Source: Micromonospora coriariae (GTDB lineage Bacteria; Actinomycetota; Actinomycetes; Mycobacteriales; Micromonosporaceae). Taken from it: a stretch of DNA of 64,000 nt. Shown piece after piece: positions 10,381-18,300 of this stretch. The stretch is taken from NCBI RefSeq assembly GCF_900091455.1, contig NZ_LT607412.1, positions 4,712,001 to 4,776,000 on the forward strand, given 5' to 3'. Numbering within the stretch: the first letter of the stretch is position 1; each line of letters opens with the position of its first letter. The notes below the pieces were generated by a model, which was not told the origin of the DNA, made no database searches, and saw only the letters and a program-made list of their open reading frames with translations. The translations under genes and the position numbers were made by a program.

Positions 10381-11577
10381 TTACTGGGTTCGCACCCACC
10401 CGAGGACGTGATTGTTGGACTCGTCCGGGTCGGGCGTGTTGCTGCGGATGTCGGTCGTGAACCCGAACTTGTTCAGGCACGCGTCGGTCATGAACGAGTA
10501 GGTGAGCTGGACGCTCTCGCCGCGCTTCAGGCCGCGGTACCCGCTGTTCTCCGCCGGGTCTCCTGGGGTGTCCAGCCAGTAGGGCGAGTCGTACGTGCCG
10601 TTCGGCAGGTCTATGCCGCCGCGCCACTCCAGGTGGAACCGCCCCGAGGTTTCGGTGCTGTGGTTGATGACGGTGAAGATCACCGACATTTTCCGGTACT
10701 TCCCCTCGCAGGGCCCGGACACCGGCGCCGCCAGCGGGGTGGCCACGGTCAGGCCCAGGTCAGCCGCACGCACCCGCGGCGGAAACCCCGTCGGCCCGCC
10801 GACCTGCGCGAACCACGAGCCGTTCCAGGCGAACGACCGATCCTGGCGCCGCTGGTCGTCCCGGGCCCGGGTGTCGGCGACGGTGGCCGTCACGCCACCC
10901 CGCGACCGCGCGGTGATCTTCACGATGGCCTGCGTCAACAAGTCGGTCGCGACGACCTGACCGAGGGTGATGATCGTCCCGTGGTCGTCCCGGTCGAATG
11001 CCATCACCTGCTCCGCCCCGTAACCGCAGCGCAACAGGGCGGCGGTCTCCGCCTCCGGGTCGTCGTCCAGGTTGGTCCGGAGCAGGTCGACGACGCCGAC
11101 CCGGGCTCCGCTCACCTGCGCCGTCGGGCGTAGCGTGACCCGTCCGCTGGTGCAGTCGACCTCCGTCGAGCCGCTCCACGGCCACTTCGGTACGCCGACC
11201 GGCGCGGCGGTCAGCTGAGCGAGGCTGATGGAACGGTCGGGTGGCGCCGAGGTCGTCGGCGCGGCGGTCGGAGTCGGCGTCGGCGTCGGTGTCGGCGACG
11301 GGCTCGCTGCCGGCGTGCTCGGCCCCGCGGTCGCGCTCGCGGTGGCGTTCGCGCTCGCCCCGGTCGTGTCGGGCTGCCCGCGTCCGGTCCCCATGAACAC
11401 CCCGAGCGGCAGAACGGTCGCGAGTCCCGCGGAGACGAGCACCGTCGTGACCCGCATTCTGCGTCGTTGGCTCACCGTGTCCCGCACCCCGCCCGGCGCC
11501 TGAACAACGGCACCCGGGTCCGACGTGAAGCTCGCGAACGCCCGGTCGACGAGTTGCTCGTCGTCGTACTCGCTCAT
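10381..11577 (-). CDS. Membrane-anchored partner of SigE-family sigma factor (putative anti-sigma factor)
   Basis: 398 residues. The N-terminal ~40 residues (MSEYDDEQLVDRAFASF) are cytoplasmic and acidic, residues ~41-66 form a membrane segment (VLVSAGLATVLPLGVFMG), a Ser/Thr/Pro linker follows, and the remaining ~270 residues form an extracytoplasmic domain of unknown family with several Cys (EVDCTSG, LLRCGYG, GPCEGKY, DACLNKF). The ATG overlaps the sigma factor stop in an ATGA junction, so both are translated together. The arrangement is that of a sigma factor with its membrane anti-sigma/sensor protein, but a zinc-binding anti-sigma HxxxCxxC motif is absent; this partner role is inferred. 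Confidence 0.7.
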   Translation of the reverse strand: MSEYDDEQLVDRAFASFTSDPGAVVQAPGGVRDTVSQRRRMRVTTVLVSAGLATVLPLGVFMGTGRGQPDTTGASANATASATAGPSTPAASPSPTPTPTPTPTAAPTTSAPPDRSISLAQLTAAPVGVPKWPWSGSTEVDCTSGRVTLRPTAQVSGARVGVVDLLRTNLDDDPEAETAALLRCGYGAEQVMAFDRDDHGTIITLGQVVATDLLTQAIVKITARSRGGVTATVADTRARDDQRRQDRSFAWNGSWFAQVGGPTGFPPRVRAADLGLTVATPLAAPVSGPCEGKYRKMSVIFTVINHSTETSGRFHLEWRGGIDLPNGTYDSPYWLDTPGDPAENSGYRGLKRGESVQLTYSFMTDACLNKFGFTTDIRSNTPDPDESNNHVLGWVRTQ

Positions 11578-12086
11578 CACAGGTCTCCTCTCAGTTGCTC
11601 GGCCAGCGCCGCACGTCCGCGGCTCAGCCATGACTTGACGGTTCCTTCGGCCACGCCCTCCTGGACGGCGATCTCGCCGACGGACAACTCGGCCATGTGG
11701 TGCAGCACCACCGCGCGTCGATGCCGGGGCGGCAGCGTGGCGAGCGCCCGGACCAACGCGACCCGGTCGGGGTCCGGTCCGGACACGACCACCTGGCGCT
11801 GTCCATGGAGGAAGGTGCGGGCCGTCCGCCGTACCCGGAACCGGCTTTTCGCGAGGTTCCACGCCACCCGGCGCACCCAGCTCGTGGGGTCGTCGTAGGC
11901 GCCGATCCTCTTCCACCGCACGAAGGCGCGGCAGAAGGCCTCCTGTACCAGGTCCTGCGCCTCAGCCAGGTCACCGATGTAGGCGTACAGCTGGAGGGTG
12001 AGGCCCTGGAACCTGGCGCGGTAGAACTCGTCGAAGTCGGACGGTTGGGTGCCGTCCGGTGTCAGGACCATCGGTGGGGCCACCAT
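11577..12086 (-). CDS. SigE-family ECF RNA polymerase sigma factor
   Basis: 169 residues from ATG 12086, preceded by AGAGAGG. Region 2 is FDEFYRARFQGLTLQLYAYIGDLAEAQDLVQEAFCRAF with WVRRVAWNLAKSRFR, and region 4 is LATLPPRHRRAVVLHHMAELSVGEIA followed by VAEGTVKSWLSRGRAAL. This is the SigE-subfamily architecture of actinobacterial ECF factors (SigE70/ECF39-like). It is co-translated with the membrane protein downstream. A longer frame from 12143 exists, but family members begin near the FxxFY helix and the added residues look like noise. Confidence 0.93.
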   Translation of the reverse strand: MVAPPMVLTPDGTQPSDFDEFYRARFQGLTLQLYAYIGDLAEAQDLVQEAFCRAFVRWKRIGAYDDPTSWVRRVAWNLAKSRFRVRRTARTFLHGQRQVVVSGPDPDRVALVRALATLPPRHRRAVVLHHMAELSVGEIAVQEGVAEGTVKSWLSRGRAALAEQLRGDL

Positions 12087-12228
12087 GACATCACGCGCCT
12101 CTCTTCCCCGTTTGCGGCTCTGCGCGGCCGTTGCACCACACACGCCGGGGTATCGACGTCGGTTGCAGACGTCGTCGGCTCACGTCAGGTACCGGACAGC
12201 TTCGGGTCTCGCGCGCGCGAAAAAAACG

Positions 12229-12265
12229 GAACGCCTTCCCGACGCAGCGCGTCGGGAAGGCGTTC
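12229..12265. terminator. Strong bidirectional hairpin terminator
   Basis: 17-bp perfect stem: arm GAACGCCTTCCCGACGC (12229-12245) and arm GCGTCGGGAAGGCGTTC (12249-12265), with an A-tract just outside the left arm (12220-12226) that becomes a U-tract in minus-strand transcripts, and a short T-run on the plus side. It ends the small gene at 12308 (minus strand). Confidence 0.9.
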
Positions 12266-12307
12266 GGCAGGTTTCGGTTTTTGTCGGAGGAGTGTCGGGG
12301 CGGGTGG

Positions 12308-12496
12308 TCAGGCCGGGTCGGCGGGTCTCGCGGAGTCGCTCGCCTGGGCGTGCCGTTCGAGCAGCCGCTGCCGGATCTCCTCCGGGGTGTACGCGCGCCG
12401 ACGTCGTTCGGCCCGCGCGATCACCACACCGGTGGCCGCGACGCCGGCGAGGCCGGCCAACCCGAGGACCTTCCACCACCGCATTCGTTGCCGCAT
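12308..12496 (-). CDS. Small single-pass membrane protein, unknown function
   Basis: 62 residues: one hydrophobic segment at ~8-27 (VLGLAGLAGVAATGVVIA), then a positively charged stretch (RAERRRRAY) and a helix YTPEEIRQRLLERHAQA. A second ATG at residue 5 is an alternative start. Similar short actinobacterial membrane proteins with a C-terminal TPEEIRxRLxERxA motif are common, but no function is known. It is divergent from the C92-like hydrolase gene and is followed by a strong terminator, which supports its being a real gene. Confidence 0.7.
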   Translation of the reverse strand: MRQRMRWWKVLGLAGLAGVAATGVVIARAERRRRAYTPEEIRQRLLERHAQASDSARPADPA

Positions 12497-12515
12497 CGGC
12501 CTAGGCTAGACCCTC

Positions 12516-13193
12516 ATGAGCATCAGCCTGGACGAGGCCGTCGAGTTGACCCGCACCGGCGACGTGTGGGTGTTCCGGGGTCGCAGCGTGCCGGACCGGG
12601 CGATCCAGATCACCACCAACAGTCCGGTCAACCATGTGGGCATGGCCGTGGTGCTGGACGACATGCCGCCGCTGATGTGGCACGCGGAGCTGGGCAGGTC
12701 GCTGCGGGATCTGTGGTCCGGCACCCACCAGCGTGGTGTGCAGCTGCACGACCTGCGGGACGCGGTCTGCGTCTGGGCCAACCGGTACGGGCAACGGGCC
12801 TGGTTGCGGCAGCTGGATCCACCGGCGGACGGGGAGATGGAACGGGCGGTGCTGCGTACGATCGCGCGGCTGGACGGCACCCCGTTCCCGTCCACCGCGC
12901 AGTTGGCCTGGCGGTGGGTGCGTGGTCGGGTGCCGGCGTTACCGCGACCCGGTCGGCCCGCGCCGCCGTCGGCCTCGTCGTCGGGTGGGTCGCCGGCCGC
13001 GCGGGACCGGGCGCTGGAGACGGCGTACTGCGCCGAGGTGGTGGCGGTGACCTACGAGGCGATGGGGCTGCTGCCCGCCGGCCGGCGTCCGAACTGGTAC
13101 GACCCCGGGCGGTTCTGGAGTGGGGACGACCTGGGGCTGGCCGCCGACGCGCGGCTGGGTGCCGAGATCGAGGTCCACGTTCCGCCGCGCTGA
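12516..13193 (+). CDS. YiiX/YebB-like permuted papain-fold hydrolase (NlpC/P60 superfamily)
   Basis: 225 residues. The N-terminal block GDVWVFRGRS, then ITTNSPVNHVGMAVVLDD with the conserved His, and the C-terminal block ALETAYCAEVVAVTYEAMGLL carrying the Cys are the order expected of permuted NlpC/P60 (YiiX, LRAT-like) enzymes. The middle contains W-rich and Pro/Ser-rich segments. Substrate is unknown; family members act on acyl or peptide bonds. No ribosome site precedes the ATG at 12516 and a TAGGCT box sits just upstream, so this mRNA could be leaderless. Confidence 0.8.
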   Translation: MSISLDEAVELTRTGDVWVFRGRSVPDRAIQITTNSPVNHVGMAVVLDDMPPLMWHAELGRSLRDLWSGTHQRGVQLHDLRDAVCVWANRYGQRAWLRQLDPPADGEMERAVLRTIARLDGTPFPSTAQLAWRWVRGRVPALPRPGRPAPPSASSSGGSPAARDRALETAYCAEVVAVTYEAMGLLPAGRRPNWYDPGRFWSGDDLGLAADARLGAEIEVHVPPR

Positions 13194-13229
13194 GGTTTGA
13201 CCTGCCCGGAGACCGGCAACTGCTGGGCC

Positions 13230-13619
13230 GTGAAAGCCTCCACCGATCTCGACGCGCTCACCGACTTCTTCGACAGGTACGGCGTCGCGTTGATCTCCGG
13301 CGACCTGCCGGCCATCGCCAACTGCTACGCCCTGCCCGGCCTGGTGGTGGCCGACACCTACAGCTTCTCGTTCAACTCGCCGGCCGCGGTGGCGCTGTCC
13401 TTCGTGGGCGCCGCACCCGACTACCAGGACCGGGAACTGGTGGCGGCGCACGCCCGGATCGAGGATGTGCAGCCGATGTCCGCGCTGCTGACCATGGTGG
13501 CGGTGGAGTGGGAGTTCCTGGACAGCCGGGGGCACGCGGTGCCGGGGGAGCGGTACAGCTACCTGCTGCGCACCACCGGTGAGGGGCCGCTCATCTCCAC
13601 GGTTGTCCGGACGGCCTGA
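13230..13619 (+). CDS. SnoaL-like (NTF2-fold) protein
   Basis: 129 residues from GTG 13230; a TTG start at 13197 would add 11. Its shape is that of an NTF2/SnoaL-like protein: a first helix DALTDFFDRYGVALISGDLPAIANCY, a strand GLVVADTYSFSF, AHARIEDVQPMSALLTMVAVEWEFLD and RTTGEGPLISTVVRTA. Such proteins are cyclases, isomerases or ligand-binding proteins of unknown substrate. It follows the C92-like gene directly and may be cotranscribed. Confidence 0.75.
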   Translation: MKASTDLDALTDFFDRYGVALISGDLPAIANCYALPGLVVADTYSFSFNSPAAVALSFVGAAPDYQDRELVAAHARIEDVQPMSALLTMVAVEWEFLDSRGHAVPGERYSYLLRTTGEGPLISTVVRTA

Positions 13620-13686
13620 CCAACCGGTGCGATCGAGCCGTTTTCCGCGCCGGGTCGGCTGGTCGGCCCGATCAGTACCCGCCCGG

Positions 13687-13715
13687 TTCCTGGTCTGGCC
13701 TGCGCTGGCTACGCT
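13687..13715 (+). promoter_or_regulatory. Candidate promoter of the first CBM2-like membrane protein gene, shared with its paralogue
   Basis: Segment from TTCC (13687) to the -10-like TACGCT (13710-13715). It aligns with the region before the paralogue at 14480-14508: GGTCTGGCC and GGCTAC are identical and 20 of 25 upstream positions match. The distance to the ATG is 36 bp, and a GAGGGGAG ribosome site follows. Confidence 0.55.
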
Positions 13716-13745
13716 GGCGCGTCGGCGGGGACGAGGGGAGACCTG

Positions 13746-14438
13746 ATGGCGGTGCGGCCGGACGGTGCGGAGGGTGTGCGGGCGGCCCGGGTGCTTGCGT
13801 CTGTGCCGTGGATCGTGGTGCTGCTCGGCGTCTGCGCGCTTGTGGTGTTGTTGGTGGTCGCGCTGCTGTCGTTCCGTACCCGGGAGCCGGAGCCCATGTC
13901 GCAGGCTGGCCCGCCGGTGTTCCTGCCGACCGCGCCGGCCACCGCGTCGGCCACGGCGACTCCGACGCCGACGTCGACCGGGGTGGAGCGACGTACGCCG
14001 TCGCCGCGGCCGTCGCGCGGCAGCCGGACGCCGTCGCCGCGGGTCAGCACCAGCTCGCCGGCTCCGGGCCGGACGTCCGCCCCGGCGGCGTCGGCGGTGC
14101 CGCTGGGTCCGGCGGAGGGGACGGTCAACGCCCGGTACCAGGTCGGAACGGACGGGTGGGACGGGGACGAGGCGGTGCTGTCGGTCACGAACGCGTCGGG
14201 TGGGGCGCTGGACTGGCGGGTGGAGTTGTCGTACGACGACGACGTGCGGGGGCTGCGGGTCAGCGGCGACTCGGGAGTTTCGGTGTCGGCGCGCGGGGAC
14301 GGCGAGTTCGTGCTGCGCGGCACGCGTTCCCTGGCCCCGGGTGACAGCCGGACGCTGCGGCTGCGGCTCGGCTGGGACGACTCGGGGGAGCGGCCGGACC
14401 GGTGCACGGTCAACGGGGTCGACTGCCAGCTCGGTTGA
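13746..14438 (+). CDS. Single-pass membrane protein with CBM2-like extracellular domain (copy 1)
   Basis: 230 residues. A short basic N-terminus, then one membrane segment (PWIVVLLGVCALVVLLVVALLSF, residues ~21-43), a Ser/Thr/Pro linker, and from ~125 a beta-rich domain NARYQVGTDGWDGDEAVLSVTN with DWRVELSYDD, LRVSGDSG, RSLAPGDSRTLRLRLGW and a C-terminal CTVNGVDC pair of Cys. The domain resembles CBM2-type cellulose/chitin-binding modules, with the N and C Cys likely disulfide-bonded. Binding is inferred only: the exposed aromatics of CBM2 are not all obvious. GAGGGGAG precedes ATG 13746. Confidence 0.8.
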   Translation: MAVRPDGAEGVRAARVLASVPWIVVLLGVCALVVLLVVALLSFRTREPEPMSQAGPPVFLPTAPATASATATPTPTSTGVERRTPSPRPSRGSRTPSPRVSTSSPAPGRTSAPAASAVPLGPAEGTVNARYQVGTDGWDGDEAVLSVTNASGGALDWRVELSYDDDVRGLRVSGDSGVSVSARGDGEFVLRGTRSLAPGDSRTLRLRLGWDDSGERPDRCTVNGVDCQLG

Positions 14439-14479
14439 GCTGGTGACCGGCCGGCGCCGTGCGGGTCCGCCGCCGGAGC

Positions 14480-14508
14480 TTCCGGGTCTGGCCGCCGGTG
14501 GCTACCCT
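14480..14508 (+). promoter_or_regulatory. Candidate promoter of the second CBM2-like membrane protein gene
   Basis: TTCC (14480) to TACCCT (14503-14508), 33 bp before the ATG. It is aligned with the same segment of the preceding paralogue (13687-13715), so the tandem duplication included the promoter. Confidence 0.55.
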
Positions 14509-14535
14509 GCCCGGACGGCCCGCTGAGGGAGGTAC

Positions 14536-15225
14536 ATGTCCGGCATGCGTCGCGCCCCGCGACCGTCCCGTGGTCCGGCCGCTGTCGCGTCGTCGCCCTG
14601 GATCGTGGTGTTCGCCGGCGTCGTGGTGATGGTGGTCCTGCTCTTCATGGCCCTGGGCGCGTACCGGGGACGTAGTCCGGCGCCGGACGACGTATCGGCG
14701 CCGCCGCCGGCGCTGCCGCAGGGTCCGGTCCCGCCCACCGTCTCGGCGCCGACGCCCTCGGGATCGTCGGCGCCGCCGTTGCGGCCCGGGTTGTCCCCGC
14801 GCGCGAGCGGGCTGTCCCCGAGCGCGCCGGCCGGGTCGCGACCGCCGACGGCCGGCCGACCGGACGGGCCGGCGTCGAGCAGTCCGGCGACGCGGCCAAC
14901 CCAGGGCGCTCCCACGGTCAGTGGCCGGTACCGGGTCGTGCAGAGCTTCGACGGGGGTTTCATCGGCGAGGTGCTGATCGTCAACCGGGCCGCCGAGGAC
15001 CGGGGTTGGACGGTGCGGTTGGACTTCGGCGGTGGGCGCCTGGTGACCGCCTGGGTGGAGGGCGTGCCACAGGGGACTGTGCGGCAGACCGATGGCGGCT
15101 TCACGTACGTCAGTGGGGTGGACGTGCCGGCCGGCGGGTCGGCGACGTTGCGGTTCCACCTGGAGCGGGCGTCGACGAGCCCGCAGGCGTGCACGGTCGA
15201 CGGGGTGCGCTGCACCGGGTTGTGA
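14536..15225 (+). CDS. Single-pass membrane protein with CBM2-like extracellular domain (copy 2)
   Basis: 229 residues, paralogous and tandem to the preceding gene. Membrane segment PWIVVFAGVVVMVVLLFMALGAY (~21-43), a long Pro/Ser/Ala linker, and a C-terminal domain that matches CBM2 more clearly: GRYRVVQSFDGGFIGEVLIVNR, RGWTVRLDFGGGR, LVTAWVEGV, GVDVPAGGSATLRFHLERA and the terminal CTVDGVRC. Compare the CBM2 of the LPMO in this window: YKVVSAWQGGFQGEVMIMN and GWTASWTWPSG. Presumed role: a cell-surface carbohydrate-binding receptor. No enzyme domain is attached. GAGGGAGG precedes the ATG. Confidence 0.85.
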   Translation: MSGMRRAPRPSRGPAAVASSPWIVVFAGVVVMVVLLFMALGAYRGRSPAPDDVSAPPPALPQGPVPPTVSAPTPSGSSAPPLRPGLSPRASGLSPSAPAGSRPPTAGRPDGPASSSPATRPTQGAPTVSGRYRVVQSFDGGFIGEVLIVNRAAEDRGWTVRLDFGGGRLVTAWVEGVPQGTVRQTDGGFTYVSGVDVPAGGSATLRFHLERASTSPQACTVDGVRCTGL

Positions 15226-15297
15226 CCTGAGCGGTCGTCGGTGGACGCACGCCCGGTGAAGCGGGCTTCCGCAAGTCGTCTGCTCTGTTACGACTTT

Positions 15298-15315
15298 GTT
15301 TGCAAGGTATTGCAG
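15298..15315 (+). promoter_or_regulatory. Direct TTGCA repeats, MalR-type operator candidate
   Basis: TTGCA occurs at 15300-15304 and 15310-15314, one helical turn apart (TTGCAAGGTATTGCAG), 55-70 bp before the amylase-pullulanase start, in an AT-rich island. Direct TTGCA/CTTGCAG repeats are typical of starch gene promoters and are bound by MalR-type LacI regulators in Streptomyces. Repression of this gene in the absence of maltose is therefore likely, but inferred. Confidence 0.55.
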
Positions 15316-15369
15316 ATCGTTTCGGCAAGGGTTAGCGTGCGGCCAATCACGACCAGAGGAAGGCCGTCG

Positions 15370-18300
15370 ATGAAACCCCCGCCGACACCGCGCACCGCCC
15401 TGCTCGCCCTCGCCTCCCTGCTCACCCTCACACTCGTCGGCAGCCCGGTCGCGGTGCGTCCCGCCGCCGCGGACCCCCGGCCGTCCGGCACCGACCCCCT
15501 CGCCATCGCCGGCGCCGTCCAGTGGCGCGGTGAGCCCACCGCCGAGGAGCTGCTGAAGGCGGGCACCGACACCGCCCGCGCCGAGCAGTTCTACTTCGTC
15601 CTGCCGGACCGGTTCGCCAACGGCGATCCCCGTAACGACCGGGGCGGCCTCGCCGGTGACCGGCTGCGTACCGGCCTCGACCCGACCGACAAGGGCTTCT
15701 ACCACGGCGGCGACCTGAAGGGCGTCATCGACAAGCTGGACTACATCCAGGGGATGGGCACCACCGCAATCTGGCTCGCCCCGATCTTCAAGAACCGGCC
15801 GGTGCAGGGCGCCGGTGACGACATCTCGGCCGGCTACCACGGCTACTGGATCACCGACTTCACCCAGGTCGACCCGCACTTCGGCACGAACGAGGAGATG
15901 AAGCGGCTGGTCAAGCTCGCCCACCAGCGCGGCATCAAGATCTACCTCGATGTGATCGTCAACCACACGGCCGACGTCATCAAGTACGCCGAGAACAAGT
16001 ACGCCTACGTGGACAAGGCGACCTCGCCGTACACCGACGCGCAGGGGCGGGCGTTCGAGGACCGCAACTACGCCGACGGCACCCGCGCATTCCCGCGGGT
16101 GAACCAGTCGTCGTTCCCGTACACCCCGACGTTCGCCGAGCCGAAGGACGCCACGGTCAAGGTCCCGGCCTGGTTGAACGACGCCACCATGTACCACAAC
16201 CGGGGCGACTCCACGTTCGCCGGAGAGAACAGCGAGTACGGCGACTTCTTCGGCCTCGACGACCTGTGGACCGAACGCCCCGAGGTGGTCCAGGGTCTGA
16301 CCAGGGCGTACGGGGACTGGATCGGCGCGACCGGCGTCGACGGCTTCCGGCTGGACACCGTCAAGCACGTCAACATGGACTTCTGGCCGCAGTTCAGCCA
16401 GGGCATCGAGCGGGCCGCCGAGAAGGCCGGCAAGAAGGACTTCTTCATGTTCGGCGAGGTGTACAGCGCCGACCCGGAGGTCAGCTCCAGCTACGTCCGG
16501 CAGGGCGGTCTGCCAGCCACCCTCGACTTCGCGTTCCAGGAGGCCGCGCGGGGCTACACCGCCGGCGCCGGCTCGGCGAAGGCGCTGGCCGACGTGTACG
16601 CCCGCGACGACCTCTACGCCGCCCGGGACACCGACGCGGGCCGGCTCACCACCTTCCTCGGCAACCACGACATGGGCCGGATCGGCTCGTTCATCGCCGG
16701 TGGAGGCACCGACTCGGCCAGCCACCTGCGCCGCGACCAGCTCGCGCACCAGCTGATGTTCCTCACCCGTGGCCAGCCGGTGATCTACTCCGGCGACGAG
16801 CAGGGCTTCACCGGCCCCGGCGGGGACAAGGACGCCCGGCAGGACATGTTCGCGTCGAAGGTCACCGACTACCTCGACGACGACCTGCTCGGCACGGACC
16901 GCACCCACGCCAGTGACCAGTTCGACCCCACCCACCCGCTGTACCGGACCATCGCCGAGCTGGGCAGGCTGCGCCAGGCGCACCCCGCGCTGCGCGACGG
17001 CGTGCAGGTCACCCGGTACGCCGCCGACGGCCCGGGAGTCTTCGCCGCCTCCCGGATCGCAGCCGCCGACCGCATCGAGTACGTGGTGGCCGTGAACAAC
17101 GCCGACACCACGCAGACTGTCACCGTGGACACCTGGTCGGCCGGCGCCACCTTCACCGGCATCTACGGCTCGACCGGTGCCGCCGCCGCGGGCGCCGACG
17201 GCAAGCTGACCCTGACCGTGCCACCGCTGTCCGCGGTGGTGCACCGGGCCGGCACGCCCGTCCCGCAGCCCGCCGGCAAACCGACAATCACCATCACCGC
17301 TCCCGCGCCGGACGCGCCGGTGGCCACCCGAGCCGCGGTCACCGCCCAGGTGACCGGTGACCCGCTGGCCACCGTCACCATGGCGGCCCGGGTCGCCGGC
17401 GGTCGGTGGACCCTGCTGGGCAGCGCTGACCACGCGCCGTACACCGTGCGGCACGACCTCACCGGGCTGGCCGGTGGGACGCCCGTGGAGTACAAGGCGG
17501 TGGTCCGCGACGGGCGGGGCCGCACCGCGACCGCCCGGTCCGCCGCCATCGTGGGCACGCCGGAGCAGGGCGGGTCCCGGGAGTGGGCGGTGGTGCACTA
17601 CCAGCGCCCCGCCGGCGGATACGACGACTGGGGCCTGTACGCATGGGGCGACATCGACCCGGCGTACGTCACCGAGTGGCCGAAGGGTCAGCCCTTCGCC
17701 GGGGAGGACTCCTACGGCCGGTTCGCCTGGGTGAAGCTCAAGCCGGGCGCGAAGTCGGTGAGCTTCCTGGTGGTCGACAAGAACGGCACCAAGGACGTCG
17801 CCCAGGACCGTAGCGTCGACGTCACGCAGACCGGCGAGGTCTGGCTCAAGCAGGGCGACCCGGCGATCTACCCGACCCGGCAGGCGGCCACCGGTCAACC
17901 GGACCCGCCTGTCGAGGAGGGCACCGCGGTGATCCACTACCGCCGGGCCGACGGCACCTACGACGGCTGGGGCCTGCACCTGTGGGACGGCGCGGCCAAC
18001 CCGACCGAATGGTCCACGCCGCTCACGCCGACCTCCGTCGACACGTTCGGCGCGGTGTTCCGGGTGCCGCTGGCGGCCGGCGCCACCGGGCTGAACTACA
18101 TCATCCACCACGGCGACACGAAGGACCTGCCGGACGACCAGCGGCTCGACTTCGCCAGCGCCGGCCGGGAGGTGTGGCTGCTCGCCGCCACCCCGGGCCG
18201 GCTGCTGCCCTCGACCGTGACCGGCGCCGGCCGGGACACCGACATCGCCAAGCAGAAGGCGCACTGGATCGACAGGTCCACCGTCGCGTGGCAGACCGGC

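Noticed and set aside
12501..12516. Leaderless promoter (TAGGCT) for the C92-like gene
   Set aside because: Only a -10-like box is visible, no -35 at proper distance; not listed as a separate feature.
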